The notes beneath the pieces were generated by a model that worked only from the letters and a program-made list of their open reading frames with translations, was not told the DNA's origin and searched no databases. Made by a program: the position numbers and the translations under genes. Below are positions 48,067-60,300 of a stretch of 64,000 nucleotides of DNA, one piece after another. Each line of letters starts with the position of its first letter. The stretch's first letter is position 1. Source of the stretch: Cristatella mucedo (lineage: Eukaryota; Bryozoa; Phylactolaemata; Cristatellidae); contig WPIO01000124.1 in assembly GCA_009760855.2 (NCBI GenBank), forward strand, positions 139,001 through 203,000, read 5' to 3'.

Positions 48067-48370
48067 AGCAAAGGTGAGGCTGGGCGACCAACCACTACGA
48101 CCTCGTGTCTACGGAACTCCCGCGCTGAGACGCTGAAGAGCGACCAGGTAAGTTTTTATTTATTTACGAAATGACAGGCACTTATATATTTTTTAGCGCT
48201 TGTAAATTTAATTTGAGAGCTTCATATCCGTGCGTTACACTAAACGTTGTTTTTATTTCCCGACTGTCGAGCGGCGACACCCCGTACCCATAGCGCCGGC
48301 GTCGCCAGAGCGGAAGTTATGCACGCAAGCGCATTGGGCGCATTCCTGCCGGCAATTTTGTATCGGCTAG
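48067..48370. promoter_or_regulatory. Candidate bidirectional promoter, MSH6/IFT70
   Basis: Only 304 bases separate the two divergent start codons, so both promoters must lie here or overlap the first exons. The IFT70-proximal half is GC-richer and contains an ETS-like core GCGGAAGT near 48311-48318 and an NRF1-like GCACGCAAGCGCA nearby. The middle is AT-rich. I did not find a convincing RFX X-box, common in ciliary genes. Motif calls are by eye and weak; the arrangement itself is certain. Confidence 0.7.
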
Positions 48371-51300
48371 ATGGCGACTGTCCAGCTTAAGGAGGGCGAA
48401 GTGACAGCCACAATCTATGGCATGGTAACTATTTCAGAGAGCAGAGGCAATCTATACGGAGGAGATCTTGTCACAACCCTAACGCGGGAGATGATGGGTG
48501 AAGTGCAGCTTGCTCATACCTACAGTTTCGTGCTCCTTCCGGCACCTGGTAGCAGGTTGACTCCCACCGAGAAAGTGCAGTGGCCATTCAGTTATTAAAT
48601 GCACTTGAAGCGCAAGATTTTTCGACTGGACAGTTGCGAGTAGAAGCTTGGGTGGAAAATATTTCGCCTGCTTTTTTATGAGGCTGCGAGGAATACATTT
48701 GCATGTGCGTTGGTTCCCGAGAGTATTCATGTTGTTGGCATAACCTGTCAGCCGACACTTGCATTTTGTATTTGCCTACTAGCCTAGAGATGCTGCTCCG
48801 GATTGGACGTGGCAACCGAAGTTATGATATGCTTGGACAGCGAAGTGTGGCCAGCCGTCTAAAGTATTTCAGCTGCGATAAAGCCTGTGGATAGAGAAGT
48901 AGTGCCAGTGCTTCAAGGAAACTACAAATACGTGCCGATTTGTTTAGTTTGGCTTCGTTTGACTGGCTATGTATCTAAAAGGATCGGACATTCTGACTAT
49001 GGCCGAAAAATCTGAGGCTACCGCAGTAGTGCTCGCAGGAGCTGAATGCTGTATGTGGAGAGGTTTGAAATATTGTGAATTGAACTTTTTCGTCATCATC
49101 CAGGGCATGGTTGTAAGCAGCTCACCAAGTGTGAAAACAAGTGGGTTGTATACCCTGCCTTCCCTTATGCGTATTGAGGATGGCTTCCATTGATATGAGC
49201 ACGTGCAAGAGGAATTGAATGGACCACTGAGAATGTTACCCCCTGTAAAAAACTTTTTTTCGTGCCTGTTGTGTGGGTGTGATGCTGGGCGCAAACTCCT
49301 CTATAGGTCGGTAACCTCGCAAATAAACTGCTATTTCAGCGATATTGTTTTTTTTTAGACTTTCAGTCTACATATTTAATCGTCTGACGGTATCCTTATG
49401 TCGTAACCAAAGTAGAATTAAAACTCTAGTGTGAATATGCATGCCGAAACTCGTGTTGCTGTGGACTCATTCAGTGTTTCTTGCATTGTGCCGTATTTTT
49501 TGGTAGTCAAAACTCTAACCATCGATCCATCTGGGTTAGCTCTCTATAGAGAATGCATAGAAATTCTGTTAAGATTCTGAAATTGTTATTGCTACAATTT
49601 TGACTGAAGATCTGGTTAATCCACTGTTCTCATCTTAACACTGACTTTAATTGCTTGGTTCATTTAAATGCATTTATGTATCTGGAATAGTTTTTGGAAT
49701 TGCTTCCTATCTACCATCTAGTATCATGACCTGCTCGCCAAGGTGCAACCGGTTGCAAAGTAGGTAAGAAAGTAATCAAATGTTGCAACGGACACCGTGC
49801 CATCTTTGGCCAGTAGCCATTTGACACGTGATCGTATAATTTTTTCAGATAAAGGACCAGCGCTATCCTGATGCTGTCCAAGTTCTCAGCCGTCAGCTCC
49901 AAGCCTATCCATCGGTAAATGTGATGCAGCTTTCTGGGTGTGCTGCTTCTGCAAGGATGTTTTGATTTAGGATGCCTTTACCTAGTTCATCGTGCCAAAA
50001 GCATGATCCTTGACACTGCCGGGTTTAGAGGATGTTGTTGATGACCGTGCTTGTCACTGGCCTGTCATGTTTCTACAAATCTCCCTGTGGTAGTTGGATG
50101 GGGCTGTACAAAAGGTCTGCTCTAGCCCACTCCTTTCATTAGCTAGGCAATGATGAGCAATCCAGTGTACTGTCATTGTTTCCAGTCCAGAGCAGCTCTG
50201 TCACTGCTCGGTTATTGCTACTACCAGCAGCAGGACTTCGTCAATGCAGCCGACTGCTATGAGCAACTGGCAGCACTGCATCCCGAAGTGGAGGACTACA
50301 AGCTGTACTATGCACAGTCGTTGTACAAGGCCTGCCTCTACGACGAGGCCATGAAGGTGTCCTGCCAGATCGACAATCACAACTATGCTACCAGGGTAAG
50401 CAGGCAGGCTACCCCCCAAAAAAGTGCTAGACCGTGATAGCTATGATTTGCAAACTGCTGTCTTCTAGACAAGCCCTCTACCGAAACGAATGAGTTCCTA
50501 CTGCATTGATTGTACCACATCCAGCTTTGGGCTTATACTTTTGCAAGTCGGAACTAAATGGATGTTCGGTTGCATTCTATTGGTATTATTGTAATTTCTT
50601 ACTTTAGTTGTTCTCGCGGCAGTGGTATTGTCACTGCCTGTTCCTGCCTGCTGTCTAGCATCTAGTGGCACAGTTTAGCAGTTAAAGTTTAACATGGCTG
50701 TTCTTCTCAAATTGCTGAGTCTGCTGTGCCAACCGCTGTTGAGTGAACAAATGGGATGTGAACAGTGCATGATTTGCTGAAGCATACATGCTCCACTTCG
50801 TCACAAAGCGATTTTTGGAAGTCGCTTAGCTCTAATGATTCGCCATTCTGCTATGTAGATTACTAAGCTCCAGGCAGCCATAAAGTATGGCCAGGATGAC
50901 ACTGCTGGTGCCAAGAACTTGGTCGAGCACTGCCCCACTGACGACCCTGACACCGAGGTCAATATTGGGTGTCTGCTGTTCAAGGTGAGGGAGCCATCTT
51001 TTCACAGGCTTGCTCATATGTTGGTATTTTTCATTAGTGTATGAGCTTATAGACTGACCTGCGAAAAATCACTAAAAACTCTTTTGCTTTGGACGGTAGG
51101 CCTGAGCGTGTGCTGACCTAGTTCGGGAGTGTCTGATGACCAAGCTGATGAGCCCACCGTACTAATAGGGCAACATGACAGCTCCTAATGTAGCAAAATC
51201 TGTATCAGAAGAAATATGGAAAAATATTTAAAAACACATTTTCATAACTATATTAAACAAACTTAATACTCCAATTTTCATAACTAATAACATTCGTTCA

Positions 51301-54300
51301 TTAAATTATTTTTTTCAACTCAGCAGGAACTTTTGTTTTTGGTACATGAATTCTAAATTACAGAGGTTGATTAATTTTCATTTCAGTTTTCAATTTCAAC
51401 TATGAACGTCCATTTAGTCATTCACTTTTATAATATGCAAATTGCACGAGCTCTATATTCATTGGTCAGCACGGGCTAGTAAATCAGCAGTGACATCTGC
51501 TTACGGTATGCACACTCAAAATGTGTGCTCGTTGATTACTCGTAAGTTTCGTGGGCACGCTTCCCGTCAGTCAAACTCGCCCACTGCCAGTGAACGAACA
51601 GCGACCTCCATTTACCAGACATTTACCATGCATTCAAATTATAGAAGTTGGTCGGCCACTGGTACAATGAGCGAGCGCAAACCTCGAGTTCGTGCACATA
51701 TTTTCACCCTTCTTTTTCCTTCCGAGCAAAGTGAATAAATCGTTCGGGAATTTTGCGTTTTTTCGATCGCGTTCGTCGAGCCGATCTCTTTCCTTCCAAA
51801 GGACGGCAAGTACGAAGAGGCCTGCCAGAAGTTCACCGTCGCCATGCAGGTGACCGGCTACAAGACGGATCTCAGCTACAACATCGCGCTCTGCCACTAC
51901 ATGCGAAAGCAGTACGCGCCGGCGCTTAAGCACATCGCCGACATAATCGAGAAGGGCATACGAGAGCATCCCGAGCTCAGCGTCGGCATGACGACAGAGG
52001 GTCTCGACGTGAGAAGCGTCGGCAACACGCTCACCCTGCACGAGACAGCGCTCATAGAAGCGTTCAACCTGAAGGCTGCCATCGAGTACCAGCTCAAAAA
52101 CTGTGAGCAGCTCCCGGCACTTCCTCTTCCTCCCTCCCCCACTCCGTGGCCGGCTGCCGGTGCCCGCCGCCGTGTCGTGCCGTGCGTAGCAAGCGAGCCC
52201 ACAGCCGAGCGCGACCTGGCTCGTCGGATTTGCGCTCACACTTTTGCTTTGTGGGAATGGAGAGGATTACGTTCGTTTGCTCTCTTTTTGCCCTTCGGGG
52301 AGACCCGGAAGTGATCACGGCAGTGGAGCCTGGCCCGTTCTGCCGAAAGTTACAAAATGCTTTCCCCGCACTTCTGTTGTACCGTTACCGATTCTAATCA
52401 GAGTCTTTAAGTGGCCAGTGGGTATGCGCCTTTTTGTGTCGATGGCTATGACAGCAGCATACGACGTTTGCTGCCCTGCGCTGCCGAGCTCAACCGAAAG
52501 TACAAGACACTTTCCCCGAGCTTCCCATCGTCCCTTACGGTTGCTCTGCAGTCGAGGCTGCGTGCGAGGCGCTGACCGACATGCCGCCAAGGTCGGAGGA
52601 GGAGTTGGACGTCGTTTCTCTGCACAACGTGGCTCTCATGAACATGGAGGCTCAAGCAACGCAGGGCTTCGAGAAGCTCCAGTTCCTTTTGCAGCAGAAT
52701 CCGTTTCCGCCGGAAACGTTTGGAAATCTGCTGCTATTATACCTCAAATACGACGTACGTTGCTGAACACTGAGTGCTTCGCTCGTGTGACAAAGGCTGG
52801 CTACCGGCTGGACTGCTATGCTGCAGCCCTGCCGGTGACAATTTTCTATCTGTGCCGTGTGTTGATTGTGGTCAGTGTGGCATTGACTCAACATTTTCAG
52901 TACTACGACCTCGCAGCAGACGTCCTTGCCGAGAATGCTCATCTGACGTACAAGTTCTTGTCACCGGTAAGTGAACAGGTGGTGCTGGACCGGCGTTCGC
53001 TAGTCATTTCTATTTCGGCATCAAGTTTGGCTTTGGAGGTGTTCGATTAAAAAGGAATGTTTTTTCTGCAGTACTTGTATAACTTCATAGAGGCAGCCAT
53101 ACTTCGGCAGACGTCACCTGAGGAAGCATATCGGAAGCTGGATGAGATGGCCTCGAAGCAGACCGAGTTACTTCGAAAGCTCACCAAGCAGGTTGGAAAC
53201 CGTGTCATCTGCTTTGTTCTAGATTCGAACGAGAGGCTGTGAGCGGCGATTTGCTACTGCTGCTGCTGCTGCTGCTGCACCCTCAGGTTAAGCATTCCAC
53301 ATATTGCTGCTAGGTTTCAGCTCTACATTGCGTTTTGCAGACCTCTGCTCCGGGCTTGGCTGCAAAGAAGGCTGACTGCTTCGATTTTATGCTGATACTT
53401 GTTTGTTGGCGTCAGCACTTTGGTTAGTGCTCTGCCATGAGCTCGGCCAGCAAAATGGCTGCTTTTTCCAGAACGTTGGAAGAGGGGTTTCAGCGATAGC
53501 AATCATCTCGTGCTGTGCCCAATGGTTTTTATCTGATAAGACCATGCTTCCGTGCCCTCTTTTAAAGACGGTTGCTCGGACACAGTCGCATGCTGAATTT
53601 CTGCCGACCCACAGCCATGATTTTGGTCAGTTGCAGGTTAATCAGAAATTTTCTATAAATTTGATATCCGAAAAAGGCTTGTAAGTTTATTGTTATGTTC
53701 AAGAATGCCGTGTTTTTTATCGATGGTTTAAGAAGGGAACAATATATTGGGCGTTGTTAAGGTGCTGACTTGCAGCAAAGTTCCCATCACCTGTCACCTA
53801 GGGCTACATTCAGAAGAGCCAGGTCAGACGGGTGCGATGTCAGCCTGATGTAAGGTCACCCACGGTTTCGTGGCTTTTACTTGCCTGTTGGCATCATTCA
53901 GCCATGCTGAAACTATTTTCGATGCACGAGATTCTCAGCTTGAGTGGCTCTGAGTGGTGCTCCGGTTTGAGCTGTAGATGCGATGCAATGTGGACTATCT
54001 GGCAGATTAAATGTGACTGGGTAGGGTCACGTGACATTGCAGGTGCAGGAGGCAAGGCAGAATCACGACGACGAGGCGGTGAAAAGAGCTGTGAACGAAT
54101 ACGATGAGTCACTTGAACGGTGAGCCAGAGAGCTGGGGGCCTTGTATTCAGCAGTATTGCCCAGCTGCGGTGTTTGTCTGTCTGCATCGCAGGCCTTGCT
54201 TTAAATGATGCAAACGGTTTATGCAAGGGTGAGGCTTTTGATGTTAACATATGTGATGAGGTAGCTCACTAGTTGCTGCAATAATGTTATTGTGCTTGTA

Positions 54301-57300
54301 GGTACATACCAGTTCTGATGCAGCAAGCAAAAATATATTGGGACTTGGAGAATTATCCACAGGTAGAGAAAATCTTCAGAAAGTCGGTCGAATTCTGTAA
54401 TGAACACGACGTCTGGAAACTGAACGTGGCTCACGTGCTCTTTATGCAAGAGAATAAGTTCAAAGAGGCCACCGGTTTCTACGAGCCAATAGTCAAGAAG
54501 CATTATGACAACGTATGTAGTGCGATGCTCGCCTACTTCACATGCTGCTAGCTGTGCGCCGTTCTGCGCCCGTTGCCTGTGTGCCTATGAAGAGCCGTTT
54601 TGTGAAGGCGGCGCTTTGCATGCATACGTGCCTCATGTAGATTCTTTCCGTGAGCGCCGTCGTCCTGGCAAATCTGTGCGTCTCCTACATTATGACGAGC
54701 CAAAATGAAGAGGTAGGTGACTTGAACAGAGCTTGTGCTTGCTTGTAGGCTGCCTCTTCCTAATTTGTGCTAAAAAAAAAAGTATACCTGCGTGGTCGCC
54801 TGCCGTTATTCGCAAGAAACGTTATAGTAAGGAGGAAAATAATAACAGAGGTATGTATATTTTGGAATCTACCCCCTGCAGGTCGTTATTGTGGCCTCTC
54901 CGGCATCAGTATAATGTCGATAGGTCCCTATTACTATCAATGCTGTATGCTTTGATGCATTACCAGCAGCCGCATGTCGTGTTGAGACTTGTGTGGGTAG
55001 GCCTTACTGCCATCCTGTAAGAAAAGATCAGAGCAGTACAGGGAGAGGACAGGGAGTGCAGTGCCATCTGAAAATGGTCTAGCAGACTTCATGTGTTCAG
55101 GGCTTGTGGGTTGTAGAACCAGAAAGGTAGAGCAGTTTCGTGTTTCCATGGCTTTGCCTGTAAGTGTGTTGGAGCTCTCACCTCGGCATTGCAATTTATG
55201 CATGCATTTCATAGGCTCCTGCTATTTGCAAGTAGGGCAGGCTGAAATTCGTAGTAGTTGTTTGGGCTGCACTAGGAAATAATAATAATTATTATAGTAA
55301 TAATAATAATAGTACATTTTAGTGTCCTAAGATAATTAAATCGCCCCCTAGGCACTTTATATATGCTGGGAAAGAAGCATATCAATTGTTAGGGATAACA
55401 TGCACAATGTCAGCACGAATAGGCACACAAAGGAAAATTCACGCGCCCCCCGAGCGAATGCAGCGAGGAATACAGGTGGCTTTTCAACATCTTTTTTTAT
55501 GATGTCAAAGAATATCGTAATGTTAGTCAGAAGTGAGCTCCAGGCTATAAGAGCATGAAAGCTGGAACTACAGTCTCCACAGGATTTGAAGTTAATTGGG
55601 AGTATAGCTAATTGACTTGAGTCACTAGAGCTGGTGGTATGATGCAAAGTCCATTTAGGAATTATTTCATATAGTTATGCCAGAGCAAGAGAACGAAGGG
55701 GCCTTAAAGTGAGTATCGAAACTTTAATGTTAATACTCCACTTAATGGGGAGTCTGTGCAGGTCGGTAGGATGTGGTATAATGTGGCATCTGCAACATTC
55801 ATGGCAGACTAGCCTGGCTGCCTAATTGTGCACCAACTGTAATAATCTTTTTTTGCACTGGCAAGGGGTCCTACAAGTAGTGAGGGGATGTCCCAAATGC
55901 ACGGACCAGCTTAGCTGTGGTATTCTTGTCTAAATAGTGCCAAATATTTGCACGAGTACGTAGCTGAAAGCAGTGTAGCTAATGTAGTCATCTAGTGAAA
56001 TGTCGCTTTGGAACAGGACACCCTAATTGCCTGTAGATGCTATAGGAGATATGTTGGTAGAGCCCATTTTGAGATATAGGCTTTCTAGTTCCTGAGTAAC
56101 ACTGGTTTTTTCCATAGCTAGCAAGCTGGTTTAATCATCATTTAATTTGAGTAAGTTTGTTCTCATCCAAGTGCAAATGTAAGCAATACATCCTGCAAGG
56201 AGTTTATACAGTTTAACGTTCTCGAAGGCAGGGAGATCAAAACACAGGTACAGCTGTGTACCATCTGTATAAAAATACAATCCTAGATTGTGCTTGGCGA
56301 TTACATTGGTAAGATAAAGAGTATACATTGTGAAAATAAGTAGATAAAGAATAGTTGACTGGGGTAACCTCTATTTTAGAGGCTCCTCCGATGACCACTA
56401 CCTGTTTGACACCCACACTCTCAAATCTCCCACTTAGATACGACCTAAACCATTGCAGTGCCAGTAATTGTAGCCCTGGCATGCCGATAGGCGTTCCAGA
56501 ATGACTTGGTGCACTATTATAGCAAACGCTGCCGCGAGATCAGCAGAACAAGGGGTGACAGTCTTCCAAATTCAACTGGTTAGAAGGTCGTACAGCACTT
56601 GTAACAGTGCTGACTCTGTAGAGAGATTTCCTTTTCAACCTCACCGGAGCAGCTTACTTGCTAAGTTTCAGGTTTTGCTATCGTTTTACTGATCTGATCA
56701 TTACTTGCTCCAATGCCTTTGAAAATAACAGTAGTAGATAAGGTATGAAATAATGAACCAAAGTGGTCATCTGGGTTATCATAATGAATGTTAAAATCAC
56801 CCAGTGTAGCGAAGGAACGATTTCTAGAATGCAGAATTGAAATGAGATCAGAAAAATCTTATATTAAGCAGGACTTTGCAACTGGGAGGATAGCATTCTT
56901 CCACCATTGGTAACTTGTTGTTGGACAAACTCATTACTAGAGATTCAAAAGACTACTTTTAGGGGGCTGCAAGCAGCTTGAAATTGAGGGAGGTATGATA
57001 GAAAATTGCAACTCCACCAGCAGTTTTTATAGACTTTGGGGTATTAAAGAAGAAAAGATGGGAAGGGGTAGCATCACTAATCATCGGGTTGTTAGTCGAT
57101 TTCAGTCATGTGTCAATCTCAGCAAACAGGTCACGGGCATTTTCAAAATTTAAGTATTCATTAAGGTTTTTGCACATTGAATGTGCATTCCACAGGCGCA
57201 CTTTAAGAAAGTGGTTGGCGAGGTTATACTCGGCCTATAACCACGAAGTTGGTTCTTTTTAAATGTCATTTCAGAGGAAGCTGTGATGTGCGTCGGTGGT

Positions 57301-60300
57301 GAGGTCTAGGCTTTAGGTGCATAGGAACTAAAGGTACGGTCTCCAACGAATTTCAGGTTCGTACGATGCCTGGCTTAACGACTCGAGTCAAAACAACTGG
57401 TCTTACGATGCTTAGCCTGGTGGGGGAGTAGATCTGATAGGTAGGTCGGAGCCAAAGTATGAAGGGACCCGAAAGTGAGTGACACAACCTTGAAGTCGAT
57501 GCGTTGCTTGACTGGGAGCCAGTGCAGGTGGGCGAGAAGTGTTGTGATATGGCAACTGCACCGCTCACGACAGACAAGCCTAGCTGCAGAGCTTTGCACC
57601 AGCGGTAAGTGACTGAGTGCACAGGCCGGTTGGCTAGCAAGCAGTGAGTTACAGAAGTCAAGACGGCATATCACAAATACTTGGACCAATTTAGATGTAG
57701 TATCCCTGTCTAAACAAGCCCAAATTTTAGCAATGCTATGTAGCTGAAAGTAGGCAGACTTGACTGTGGAGCAGATCTGGTCGTCCAATGAGAGGTCACT
57801 TTGGAACATAACAACTAGATTTTGTGCAAATTCATACTCTAAAATTGATCTAGATATACTGTGGCTGTTTTTCAGTATTTACAGGAACACAAACTGGCAA
57901 ACATCCCCATTGTCTGTCGGTATGGTTTACTTTGTTTGCAGATTCGAGGTAAGGCATATTTATCGATCCTGTTCGTGATAAGTAAAAGTCAAGTATGCAA
58001 AAGTTAGCTCATTGAACCGCCTCATTTATTTAACGGGCAGAAGAACCACAGAGGCTACCACTGCACTTACAGTTGCCTGCTGCAGAATTGGAACTTTCGG
58101 TCCCAGTTCCTTTGTTCCCAAAGCCAGGAACTCACTACCGACGCACGTCACAACGTCCCCGACATGAGCACATTTAAAAGGAAGCTTACAACGTACCTGT
58201 TTATTACAGCATTTGGTGTGTCTTCGTTATTCGTTCTTTGTGTGCATGTACCTGCTTACACTGTGGCTGCTGCTTTCGGATGTTGCCACCTATGATTTGA
58301 TATTGCTTTCTATACAGCATCTGTAAAGTGCCTTGAAAGAGAGAGAGAGATTCAGTTTTCTGAGGGCACTATGCAAATGTTTTATTATTATTGCTTCTCA
58401 GTGCAACTGAACCCAAACACTCAGCTACTAGTGTTGCGAAGGCAACAACTTCATGAATTCCTCCGCTGGTAATTCCGACTCGAGTCTACTAAAGCAAAAC
58501 AGTACGACATAGGCTCAATCCACTGAGCTCTCTTGCATTTCATTTGATAGAACACACGTTTTGCAATCGTTCTGTAATTGCTTTCTGTGATTAAAAAAGA
58601 ATGCACTCAGCCCAACGAAAAAACGGTAAGGGAACTTGTCGGGTGCGTGACATGTTTAGGCCAGCACTGTATACTTATGTAATTATACACACACACTCAC
58701 TCATTCACACTCACACACGCGCACACACACGCGCGCACACACACGCACACACACACGCGCACACACACCACACGCAGGCATATACATATGCAAGGTGTAT
58801 AGGATGACTTCTTAAGAAACAATCCAGAGAGTTTTTAGACCCAATCGTATGCATTGACAGTAACTTCTCGAATCGGCTGCGTGCTAACAGCAGAAGGTGC
58901 AGATTGAGGATATCGTCGAGCTGGACCACTGCCGGTGCTAGCAGGTGATTATGCCATCGCAGAAAATGGTGAGTTAAAAGATGTTTGATCCTTTAAGAGT
59001 ATTAATGGGCAATACTGGCTAGGAACATTTGTGTGAATCATCAGTTTCTATTCCGTGCAGTCACCTTAAGCTCTGCCTTCGAAGCCACTGACCACAGTCG
59101 TGCTTGAATTTGTGATTGTGTGGAGTCTGCTACACCAGTCTAGTCCAGTCAAGCAGAGCATTATAGTAAAAAGGTCGTGCCAGTCACTTGTCCCTATGAA
59201 TGAGCTCTCCTGGAGTCACATATTTAGGCAAAGAGGCAGACACCGTCAGCACTACATAACGAGCCAATGCTGCCGCATTGTACTAGGCTGCTGCATCAAG
59301 AGGCAAGCTAGTCGCTGCTAGTTTTTCTGCAGACAGCTTGTGGCATTTCACTCGACATCTCGAGTGATATTGTTATTTGTGGGCTGTGCCCTTTGCCATC
59401 GCTACTGCAGTCAGTGAGCCGGCCGGCCTGTCGCCTGCAGTCAGCCGTCGTGGTAGTGCCTCATGGTCGTGGGCGTGTCTTGCAGTGAGTGCAGTTCCAC
59501 CCGCCCCCACCTCACCCTCCCGTCGATGTGCGCTCTCTGTGCGACTCCATTGGCTGCTGGCAGCCGCAGCCGCGCCGAGCCTTATCTTCTGCTTAGCCGA
59601 GCCACAGGCCGACGCCAGCAAGTTGCGTGTCGCCCCGGAGGTGGTCCGAGTGTCGAGCTCGGCTGCTTTTTTCGTTTGTCGCGTTTGTGAGAGGCCGTAG
59701 CGATGGCTCGAGCGATGGCAGTGTGCGCCCAGGCCGAGGAGCTCATGCGGAAGATCGAGAAAGAAGAGGAGCAGGTGGCCTACGAGGATCCGGACAAGAA
59801 GATCTACCACCTCTGCATAGTCAACTTGGTCATAGGGTTCGTGGCTTTGGTCGACGCTTTCTGCCGCCTGGTACCGTGGTATTCGTGAAGCTGCACGCCT
59901 CTGCTGAGCAAGAAAGAAAACAGTGCGACTTCCAGTGAGGGGGTGGGGGGCAGCAGGGGCAAATCGGCATCCCGGTCTGCTGGTGGCTTTGCCCCACCGC
60001 GCCCGCTGCTTTCTCCGACGGCTGCCGCCCTCCGTCGTTGCACACCACCCGCTGGGCTGCTGCTGCCGCTCACATCAGCCCCGTGCACTTTCACCACTGC
60101 AGGACGCTCTACTGCGCCAAGGGCAACTACGAGTTTGGCATATTGCGCGTCATCAAGAGCATTGAGCCGTACCAGCGGAAGCTGGGGCCCGACACGTGGT
60201 TCTATGCCAAGCGCTGCTTCCTGTCGCTGGTCGAAAACATGGCCAAGCACATGATCATGCTGAAGGACTCGGTGCTGCTCGAGTGCGTCCAGTTCCTCGA

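Noticed and set aside
52244-53050. 268-codon plus-strand open frame, the longest in the window
   Set aside because: It overlaps IFT70 exons 6 and 7 in a different frame and has no recognisable similarity. It is a shadow of the real gene.
59703-59732. Alternative IFT70 start (MARAMAVCAQ before AEELM)
   Set aside because: The family sequence continues upstream from exon 11 (SQNEE) straight into AEELM, so 59733 is better explained as a splice acceptor.
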